The position numbers and the translations under genes are program-made. Shown here piece after piece: positions 55,487 to 64,000 of a stretch of 64,000 bases of DNA; positions within the stretch are counted from its first letter, which is position 1; the number at the start of each line of letters is the position of its first letter. Under the pieces are notes generated by a model. That model made no database searches, was not told the origin of the DNA, and saw nothing but the letters and a program-made list of their open reading frames with translations. The stretch lies in contig JAXRKN010000045.1 of NCBI GenBank assembly GCA_038502055.1, forward strand, positions 4,424,501 to 4,488,500, in the 5' to 3' direction. The DNA comes from Tanytarsus gracilentus (Eukaryota > Arthropoda > Insecta > Diptera > Chironomidae).

Positions 55487-56756
55487 CTATTGTGGTGCCA
55501 CTTGAGCGACGATATTACTCCACCATGTTTTGTAGTCTTTAAGGACAGTCCCCCTGAAAATAAAAAAAATTAAATTAAATTTGCAACATTATGCAGTAAA
55601 AATATGAGTGACTGCAGTTATGTAATTTATGCGCTCAATTTACGATCATTTCATGTTCAATAAGGCAGTAAAACAACTTTGTTGATTTTAAAACGGTACT
55701 TAGGGGTTTTGAGGCATTCAACTCGAAATTGATTGACGAAGGTCAAGATTTTTATGTGAAGATGATGAGCAAAATTCCTTAAATAAATTATTTTTTTGAA
55801 GTTTATAGGCAAATAAAAAAATTTTATGAAGGCAAAATTTTAGAATTTTTTACTCGCTATTTTTTAAATATTAAAAATCATGATAACTTCGACCACCCAT
55901 AGCTAAAACTCATAAATCATAAGCAAAACCTCTCACATTCACAATTGCGTCATTACATAAACTGGATTATTGACCTCTCACGCGAGTGCCGGTGCGTTCT
56001 CTCTTTTTATTTTCGCAACACGTGAGTTAAATTGAGCGCGCAAATAAAAACGATTAAATTATTGACTTACGTAAAGAAAACTTGTCCGGATTTATCGGCT
56101 GGAGCTTTCCAGACAAAAACTGCTTGCTGGATTAAGAGAAAGGACTCGTTAATTTATATGAAAAATAATTAGTGAATGGAACTTACAGTTTTATCTCTAT
56201 TGTCAGCATGAGTGATTGAAGAACATTCAGGAATACTGTTTGTATTTGGTGAATCAACCCAGCTGCCGACCCACTCTTGAGTTTCAGCATCACGGCCTTG
56301 GAAGAAAAATCCACGGAAGAGATCGTTGCCGTTGATTGTCACTGAAAGATTAAATTTATTAAAATTAAAAATTTCACTGAGAAATTTCGGTTCGAATTCT
56401 TAAAAAATTCATTACAAAAATATTACTGGGGGCTTAATATTATTTTTTTTATTCTTACACGTAATTGTTTCTCCTGGTTTGTAGAATGCTGAGCTGGCAA
56501 CAACTTGATATGGAAGTGTTCCTAATGGCTGAGTTCTATATTGCTTGTGATTTGGCTCATTGAAACGGTCTTTCACGCACGTGTCAGGTGGAGCTTTAAA
56601 ATAATTGTAAAATTTCGTTCATTTAGTTTTAAGCATCAATTAATTTAAAAAAATTAAATTAATCAAACTAAAATTAATAAAATAATTTGTACCTCCATCA
56701 GGAAAGGCAGCGGCGACTGAAATAAAAATAGCGAAAATCAAAAACTTTGTCTTCAT
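55487..56756 (-). CDS. small secreted Reeler-domain protein (noduler / defence-protein type), 5 exons
   Basis: Exons: 56693-56756, 56459-56593, 56187-56341, 56071-56126, 55487-55553; 477 nt, 158 aa. The N-terminus is a clean signal peptide (MKTKFLIFAIFISVAAA, cut near AFPDG). The mature protein is one reelin-N (Reeler) domain. Seen: early Cys in PPDTC, LPYQVVASSAFYKPGETITL, TINGNDLFRGFFFQGRD, a mid Cys in IPECSS, and AVFVWKAPADKSGQVFFTGT, followed by a C-terminal segment with a Trp pair. Insect members of about 160 aa are haemolymph proteins that bind bacterial surfaces and aid haemocyte nodulation. That role is carried over from the family. A TATA box and initiator are placed correctly upstream, suggesting focused transcription. 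Confidence 0.87.
55554..56070 (-). other. Reeler gene intron 4
   Basis: About 520 nt, A/T-rich. Holds the plus-strand AATAAA that may end RTEL1 transcripts. Nothing else was seen. Confidence 0.6.
55559..55564 (+). terminator. first plus-strand poly(A) signal after RTEL1
   Basis: AATAAA about 115 nt past the RTEL1 stop. If used, the RTEL1 3' UTR runs antisense through the whole last exon of the Reeler gene. Confidence 0.45.
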
Positions 56757-56796
56757 CTCACGACTTTTTAAATCACTTCACGAGTTCAACACAAAA

Positions 56797-56832
56797 ACTG
56801 AGCGCGATGCTGCATTATGCTGTCGCTTATAT
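56797..56832 (-). promoter_or_regulatory. TATA box and initiator of the Reeler gene
   Basis: On the minus strand ATATAA (plus 56827-56832) lies about 30 nt upstream of TCAGT (plus 56797-56801), the arthropod initiator. The A at 56799 as +1 gives a leader of about 43 nt before the ATG at 56756. Confidence 0.65.
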
Positions 56833-57168
56833 TTCAAATATTTCTCTTGAGTTGAGAGTTTGCGTTGAAAAGAGTGGTGGGATAAGAGAGTGAAGTCCAT
56901 GCATGGTTGGCAAGATGGTGACACAATTTAGAAAAAATGTATGATAATTGTTTAAAACGAAACTAAAAATTAATATGCAAAAATTATTTTAGTTAATTAG
57001 AGTTTCATCCCCTTGCTTTCATCTTATGCGTTTTGTTTATTTTTCCGTTATTTTTCGAATTCGACACGTGCTTGATCAAAAATAAAATATTTTAAATTTT
57101 TATGTCTTTTGATTAATTTAATTCAGTTTATTTTGAAATCTCATAATTTTTTTAATTTTCAAAATTAT

Positions 57169-58300
57169 TTAATTAAATTTATATTTGAAATCAGTTTTAT
57201 CGCTGTCAATTTGCTTCACATACGAATCTAACATTTCAATTTGTTCCAAAGTCAATTCCTCCTTGTGCGATCCAACTTTTCCTTTACGAATGAATTTATA
57301 CTGATTGTCATCCGACCCAAAAGATTTATTCATTTTTGATATCAAGTCAGCTTTGTTAATGGCTTTATTACTTTGCATTGACTCGAACTTTAGATGCTCG
57401 CAGAGCTTGTCATACTCTTCCGATGAGTAAGATTTGCCTAAAAATGCTGCAACTTTTTCCACCACTTCCTTTAAATTTCTCTTCATGTCTTCAAAGTGAA
57501 GAAAAATCACATTTGGTTCGTTGCGAATTTCCCAAAATTTTAAAACGTGATCATTGTATGGAGAATAAAGCATTCTATCGTTAACAAATGAATTGATAAA
57601 AGTTTCCATATTTGCGTCATGCCAAAGATGAAAATTCACATGATGATGAAACCACGACACAGCAGCGTCGTTTGCATTGCGAGCAACGTAAAGTATCTGT
57701 TGAAAAATTGTTAATTTTATAATTTTATAAATTTTAATAAATTGCCTTCGGCTTGACCGTCCAAATTTCATTAGGCAGTAAAAATAGAGGAAGGTGAGTT
57801 TTTATTATGCGAGGTCGTTCAGCATTTAAAACCATTTGAAAAGTTGGAATTTTCATTGGAAGTTCAGCAGTCAATCCTTCAAGTCTAAAAATATCAAATT
57901 ATATATTTTTTTGTAATCTTTGAGAGCTGATAAAAAATTACTCAATAAAAGGCACTCGGTCGTCAAGTTCAGTTTTTAAAGCTTGATCGTAATCTAAATT
58001 ATTGAAAATCATCCAAACCTAAAATGCAAAAACTTGAGATTTAACATTAATTAATTTTTAAGATCAACGCACCATTTCTTGCGTCCACGTTGTTCCACTT
58101 TTGGGATTTGTCACAATCCAAATGTCATCTTCGTAAATTTTCATCGACTTAATTTGAGCGAGATGATTTTTTGTAATCCCTTCAGGTAGAATGCAAAAGT
58201 TTTTTGAATCCTCACAATCAACAACTTTTACTAAATTTTTATGAAGAATTGTTTCAACTCTTCTCGCATGCTCACTTTTTAATTTTTCAACTCTAAACAT
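57169..58300 (-). CDS. cytosolic sulfotransferase (SULT family), 4 exons
   Basis: Exons: 58073-58300, 57942-58018, 57746-57884, 57169-57696; 972 nt, 323 aa. Cytosolic SULTs move sulfate from PAPS to hydroxyl groups of steroids, phenols and other small molecules. Seen: PAPS 5'-phosphosulfate loop TNPKSGTTWTQE; catalytic-type His in IIKTHLPL; 3'-phosphate-binding region ILYVARNANDAAVSWFHH; C-terminal RKGKVGSHKEEL, the RKGxxGDWK block with His for Trp-like variation. There is no signal or TM segment. The ATG at 58300 is the first in frame; a TCAGT initiator match 19 nt upstream (58319-58323) would give a very short leader. Intron 3 appears to use a GC donor (CCGAAG|GCAATT), because a GT donor further back would delete the conserved KPK before ILYVAR. 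Substrate unknown; detoxification or steroid conjugation are the family's common roles. Confidence 0.92.
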
Positions 58301-58323
58301 CTTGAACAATTCCAGTGGACTGA

Positions 58324-59586
58324 TTACACTTTTTTTAAAGTAAATAAAAATTAATAAAAAGGTTATCGATTATCGCAAGGTTTTTTATGATTAATCAATT
58401 TTAATCAGCTGTATGTAAGTGCACGGGGCTGAAAACTCGTAATAATTAAATTGAATACCGCACTAAACCGTGGAGTTTGTCACCCTTTGCGTTAACTTTT
58501 TTGTAGGAAAAATGAGTGCGATAAATTGTTAATTAATCCCATAAATCATGTTGTTATTTAGGTTCATAAAATAAGGCTTAAAATAAAATTTGAAATTTTG
58601 CTTCATTCCGTATAAAAGCTCCAAACTTCACATGCCTGATCGAGACATTTTTAAAAGAGATTTAATAAAATTTCTTCGGCAATTTCATTATTGAATGGTA
58701 AATTTTTACCTCAATTAAAAAAATTTCATCGTTTTGTTTTAATAAAGTTTCTACAATATTTTTAGTTTTTTATTTCAACTCGATCAATAAATGAAATCGA
58801 AAACAAGAAATTTATTTTACTCGCACATGTTTCCTGAAATCGATATTTTTCCCCTTATAGTAAATATTTTTAGCTTGCGACAGTAAATAAAACACCTGAT
58901 ATTGAATTTTTTGTTGTTGGCGTCGGTGGTGGCACTAACACACACCATTGCACTTGAAAGAACCCTTCCCTCAATTATTTATTCCTTTTTTCTACATTGG
59001 TCATTGTGAGTACTTTTTTTGTTGTTGTTCGCGTTTGGAAATCGAATGTTTTTTTATTTTTCGTATTTTTTGTTTGTGTGGAATTTGTTATTTAGGACAT
59101 TGTGTATGAGTCATACGTGAGAGTCGAGCGAAAGTGGATTGTTTTCATTTTTGGGCGGTGAAATAATAAAATAATTTATAAATTAGAAATTAATGATTTA
59201 TTTTGCTGTCAAATATAATTTTTAAGATTTTCAGAATATATTCAAATATAGTTTTTAAAGAAATTATTAAAAAAATCCTTAAAAATTAAAAAATGACCGC
59301 ACGTGGAATCAATTAAACATCTGAAACTTGAATAATGACGTCAAGTCGTCGACAAGTAAGTTAAATATTTCACAACCACTTTTCCACCGCATGACTGAAA
59401 GCGCTCGAATCCTTTCCACATTATTCAGTAGTTTTCCACGCGTCTTAGTGAAAAGTTATCGTAGCAGTCTTAGAAATTTTCTTTTCTTTCAACATTCAAG
59501 CAGGAAATTAGAAAACTTTTTATGCAAAAATAAAATAAAATAAAAAATAAGCGAGTGTAGGAAGTGAAATTGAGAGCACGTAGAAA
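58324..59586. other. divergent spacer between the sulfotransferase and the Hemingway gene
   Basis: 1.3 kb between two divergent genes, so both promoters lie here. A/T-rich; the plus-strand frame at 59328-59543 is not supported. Confidence 0.5.
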
Positions 59587-60666
59587 ATGTCGAAAGCACA
59601 CAAGAAGGAAAATTGCGATGATTTTGAGGAAATGTATGAAGATGATTTTGAAAAATTCAACGATGACATTGAAGATGATGAAGAATTCCTCAAGAAACTT
59701 GGCTTCATCGATGGAGATGATGGCAATCACGTCGAAAATGATGTGAGAGACTTTCTTAATGAGCATTAAAATTGCAAATTTAAATTTCATTGCTTTTACA
59801 ATTTTTTTTGATAAATTTGATAAAAATTTAAGAACCATAAAAATCAATCAATTTTCAGCATAATTTCGTTACACCGCCAACCAGTCGAATGACAATCGAA
59901 TCAGCTTCACCCGAAAGCGATAGCGCGGGCAATAAATTGAATTCAAAGAACCTTCACGACCTCGAGACAATGACATCATTTGAAGACTACGAAGACTTTG
60001 AAAATGACTATGAGGAGGGTGCCTCATGTCTCAGCTATGATTTCGAGCTCTTTCGTGCGAGTCTTGATGAGTTGCCGATGAGCAAGCAGAAAAAGTAAGT
60101 GAAGGGCATTATCGAGAATGACTTTCTAAGTCCATAATGATGTTCTCACATGTGGTTAGGTACAAAAACGGAACACGTTCAAGTTTGACATTTTCCAATC
60201 GACGTGTCGAGGAAATTGAGCGTGAGAACAAGCACTTGTTGGATAAAATTATGCGAAACGGACCGGGTGGCGATGGATTTGTGTCTCCGAGTCCAATTAC
60301 AGGCATGACTAAGAAAAAGGGATTCAGCTTTAATGTGAGTGTGACCTTTTTTAGGGATTTTCAATCAGCCACGAAAGCTTTTTGAACATTAAAAATTCAA
60401 AAAATTTAATTTTTTATTATTTTTTTCTGAATTTAATGCTCTGAAAAAATATTTAAAATTTTAAATCAAAAACGTCTCGTGTCTGACTCCTTTCCAACGC
60501 TTGATTATTATCATTAATAAATCGAATCAATAAATTTTCCTTTCAGAATAACACACCATCGATCCGCTCATCAGCCGAAGTAAACCGACGCAAAAAGCAG
60601 CAGAAAATCGAGTACGAAAATCAAATCCTTAAACGAAAATTAGATAAAATTGCAGCACGACGCTGA
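59587..60666 (+). CDS. hmw: Hemingway / CFAP97-family ciliary protein, 4 exons
   Basis: Exons: 59587-59742, 59859-60094, 60160-60334, 60547-60666; 687 nt, 228 aa. The first half is strongly acidic (CDDFEEMYEDDFEKFNDDIE; FEDYEDFENDYEEG). The second half carries the Hmw/CFAP97 (KIAA1430) signature in two linked coils: SLTFSNRRVEEIERENKHLL and, about 40 residues on, SAEVNRRKKQQKIEYENQIL then KRKLDKI. Fly Hemingway is needed for motile-type cilia, namely chordotonal neurons and sperm flagella. A similar role in axoneme assembly is inferred. There is no TM or signal segment. The last exon ends AARR and stop. AATAAA follows at 60728-60733. Confidence 0.85.
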
Positions 60667-60727
60667 TCATGATTATCGTCCTCGAACACGTGTATTGTTT
60701 TTGTGTTGAAAATTTTCCTCTCGACTG

Positions 60728-60733
60728 AATAAA
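60728..60733 (+). terminator. poly(A) signal of the Hemingway gene
   Basis: AATAAA 62 nt after the stop codon. Confidence 0.6.
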
Positions 60734-63700
60734 AAAATTATGAATGAAAACAAAAAGAGCGACCTCATTTTCCAGGGCGGAAATTCTAAGAACTTTTTGG
60801 TATCCTTGGAAAGCTTTTTGCCGCACAGCCGCAAAATTTTCTCACCGACGAAAACTTTTCTCTCTCGCATTTTCATTCGATGTTCTCACTTCGCCGAGAA
60901 CATTTGCATTTTCGTGGTCGTGTTAACCTTTTTTACTTCTAATTTTTATCTTTCATTAAATGGGATATTGATACAGCAATAGAGTTAGTGATAAATTGTA
61001 AAAAAATGTGATTTCAAAAAATTACCATAAGGTTTAACTGAAAAAATCCTCGAGAGAAAGGATTTAAAGTAAAAAGATTTTCTCTCTCTCGCACACACAA
61101 GGTGCACCCATTGTGTGTATGTGATTCAGTCAAGCCTGAATTTGAAATAAAGAAGAACGTGAGTGAGGAAGGAGGAAAAAATTATCGATCGGCTGAATTG
61201 ATATGAAAGTAAAGAGGCAAAAAGGCGAATAAAGAAAAAGAAGAAGGAAAAAATGATGAACAAAAAGTGTGTTCAAGAAATTCTTCGTGTGTAAGCTCAA
61301 AAAATATGGAGTAAGAAAATTAAATTGAAAAGTACACAAAAAAATATGAAATTATCACCGCAAAGAGCATTCGAGGAAAATTTTTTGTGTGTTGTGAAAA
61401 ATAATAAGAAATAAAAAAATATTTGCGAGAAAATTCAAAGTGCATAAAGTGGTGCTTTTGATGTGAATGAAATAAAACTTTGTAAATTGTTGCTCGTTTT
61501 TGTCGTGGATACACTTAAAGTTTTCTTCGAACGTAAATTCAATTTTTTGGATAAAATTCGCCGGAGTATTTTTTGGGTAAATATTTTCAGAGACTTTTTT
61601 CATGCGAAAATTGTTTTTCCGAGAAAAAACTTTGTCAGATGGGAAAATTTTTGATAAAACTTTTAGGAGATGTTTATTCAGGTGTGTCAGATTCATAAAA
61701 ATATCAAATATTTTCTTTACAAAAATTGTTGCAAAAATTTTCGTTTAATTTTTTAAAAGCATATTAATCGCAAAATTAAACATTAAAGCTGTCGAAAAAT
61801 TTCCCATCAAAATTTTTCCCATGCTTATTTTTAATCTTCTCTTTTACGATCAATTAATCACGAAAGTACTTGGATATTTTTCTTTCTGACAAAAATTTTA
61901 TTCAAACAAAATTTTAATGTAAACTTGATGAAATCATAAAAATTACAGCGCGGATTTTCAGATGCTATAAAAAAGATACAAATTGCAAACAAATTCCAGC
62001 GTAATTTTTTGATACAATAATTTTTATGGATTTAATTTCGAATGTTCTACGATGGTGCTAACAATTTAATGAATGACAGCCGGAAAGTTGATGGTTGAAA
62101 GGATTTATGGATGTCAATAGATTGATTTTGATATCCCATACTGTGTATGTCGTCCAAATTTATCGGGCCCTTAAATTGCCTTTTTCAACACAAATTTCAT
62201 TCAATTTCCGCATCTGCCATATTTTTCATCTATCTTTCAAACACCACACGATCAACCCATAAAATAATTTTCATGTTTCCGCGATTAAATGTTGATTTTA
62301 TTCAACATAATTCGACGCAGCGCTGCCTATGAGACTCGCCTATTTGCACAAAAATTTTATGTTTGGAACCCTGCAATCAATTTCTATAAATATCAAGTCT
62401 GTTTGCATTAGACATTAACTCAACTCTTTCCACATCGAGAATGTTTACTTTGGCAATTATTTATTTTTCTTATGCGATTTCGAGGTTTGAACACTTTTTT
62501 ATTTTTGGATATTTTTATTATTTTTTGCGAGTCAAATAAATTTTTAAAAATTTAATTATTTCAAGTGCTTTTAGATTTTTTTATTAATCACAGAAAAAAT
62601 TAAATTTTATATAATTTTTATTTCCTCATAAATCATAAAAATTTGTCATTCAATCAACGCCATGCAAAAAAAAATTAGTTCTGAAAACTCAGAAAAAAAG
62701 TTTAATTGAATAAAAATTTCTAACAGAGACTTGCCGCATATATAAACACATCGCATACAGCATGTGTTGAGGGAAAATTTTCTCTTCTTTTTCCTCTCCC
62801 GCATTGTCGTCACGAAATAGATGCAAATATTTGTTCAACATGTAGACAGACTTTTCTCTCTCGCATTCGCTTTTGTGATGTCTACAAAAGACTTTTTCTA
62901 GCACTTTCATGTCTAGCAAGACAAACTTCCGATGTATTTTTAAAAACTTGTTCATCGAATTTTCTTTAATTGAAATGAAATTCACTGTCACGATGTGTGG
63001 AATGAAAATTTCCGAGAAAATCCATTAAAGTATAAATTTTTGCGACAATTTCAAAAAAGGCTATTTCACTTTTATGATTCTGATTAATGTCCTCAATCTA
63101 AATTAATATAACAAAAACCACTTTCTCGTTTTGAGAGTAAATTTGTGGTGAAATCAGTAATTATCACAGCATCAAAATACTTTCAGCCTTGAGATTTTGT
63201 TGCAACTCTTTCGGGGTGTGTGAGATGATAATGTTCAATGATTGTGATTTAGGGTAATTTTTGGCATTTTGCCAGTGGATTTTTTTTCTAAATGCCGAAA
63301 AGTATCATGATGATAAGCATGTACGCCTACAGTCAGTTGATTGTGAAATTTGGTTTCGACTTTTTTCCGACCTTTCCTAATGCGATTTAATGATATATCA
63401 TGATAGTGAAAGCTCTATTTAAATAATATTTATGCTTAAAGTTATGATTTAAAAATCATTAAAACTTTAAAAATGATTAATTAAAATGTTTTTGAATTTA
63501 AAAGTTTTTAAAACCTATTTTTTTGTTTTAATATATTTTTTGAGCTTAAAGCTCCAAAATTATTTAATAGCTTAAAAAAATTTAATTTCAATCTTTAAAT
63601 TACTTTAATTATCTCAATTTCTTAGAATTCCTAAATTTCACATAAAAACCAACTCAACCAAACTAAACTCCATTAAAATCTCAAGAAAAAACCGCTAACA

Positions 63701-64000
63701 GCCGCTTTCTCTAATTCCTCATTACACCACAAAGTTGTTCAGCAATCATCAAGATAAAGTAAGACGAAGAGGCGGAAAGGTATCGAGTCGGAATGAATCA
63801 TGTCAGTCTTTAGATTTCCACACAAGTACATTTTCTCAATTAAATACAAATACATAAGAAAGTAAACTTCCTGAGATGAAATTAAGTTCACTTCTGCACC
63901 AACTAAATCCTCCTTCCTTTTTTCACTTCATTTCACATCGAATTTATTGTCTTTTAGGGGTGACTTCGACAGTGGAATTTGACCTTCAATTTTTGCTCTT
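60734..64000. other. 3.3-kb terminal region without recognised genes
   Basis: A/T-rich sequence with CTCTCTCGCACACAC near 61080-61100. Frames of up to 113 codons (61355-61696 on minus) are low-complexity and show no family features. It may be the upstream or intronic part of a gene beyond the window. Confidence 0.4.

Noticed and set aside
61355..61696. 113-codon minus-strand ORF near the right end
   Set aside because: Lys/Phe/Ile/Asn-rich, no domain, no flanking splice or promoter logic; consistent with chance in A/T-rich DNA.
63160..63190. TATCACAGC at 63164, identical to the miR-2/13 seed region
   Set aside because: The flanking sequence gives only an 8-bp and a 6-bp stem with a lopsided internal loop, and the rest of the mature sequence does not match the family.

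Overview
The window is about 70% A+T, with spliced protein-coding genes and mostly 50-200 nt introns. It holds a trypsin-like protease, an acyl-CoA desaturase, a cytosolic sulfotransferase, a Reeler-domain immune-type protein, RTEL1, a Hemingway/CFAP97 protein and insect-style short ABCC transporters. TCAGT-type initiators also occur. Together these indicate an insect nuclear genome, most likely a lower dipteran (midge- or mosquito-like). The order is inferred from style and gene families, not proven. No rRNA, tRNA, CRISPR or prokaryotic signal was found.

Layout. 0.2-1.6 kb (-): seven-exon trypsin-like protease with a 15-nt exon that encodes only GDSGG. 2.0-4.6 kb (-): seven-exon delta-9-type acyl-CoA desaturase with long terminal extensions. 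4.6-10.9 kb: no gene recognised. 10.9-48.7 kb (+): one large gene for a single-pass membrane protein. It has a signal sequence, two EB-like cysteine modules, a TM helix and a basic Ser/Arg-rich tail, and up to three alternative last exons. Its 21-kb fourth intron contains, on the opposite strand, two tandem full-length ABCC (MRP4-type) transporters. ABCC-A (24.3-29.7 kb) keeps its ATPase motifs. ABCC-B (31.2-40.4 kb) has twelve open, correctly spliced exons (1317 aa) but has lost most catalytic ATPase residues in both nucleotide-binding domains. 52.3-55.4 kb (+): RTEL1 helicase, convergent and almost touching a five-exon Reeler-domain protein (55.5-56.8 kb, -). 57.2-58.3 kb (-): cytosolic sulfotransferase. 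59.6-60.7 kb (+): Hemingway/CFAP97 protein. The last 3.3 kb show nothing recognisable.

Exon models were built by hand from splice consensus, phase and family alignment. Every complete model sums to a multiple of three. Introns carry several small inverted-repeat elements, including a 112-bp Tc1/mariner-type MITE, a ~0.7-kb element with ~38-bp terminal repeats, and short palindromes that nearly fill ABCC-B introns. There is also a complex repeat block at 41.7-43.0 kb, and next to it a homopolymer stretch at 43.12-43.27 kb that looks like low-quality assembly.

The genes do not form one pathway. The strongest leads are the apparent pseudo-ATPase ABCC-B beside an intact paralogue, the nesting of this pair inside the membrane-protein intron, and the alternative C-termini of that host gene, one of which ends in a PDZ-ligand-like tail.
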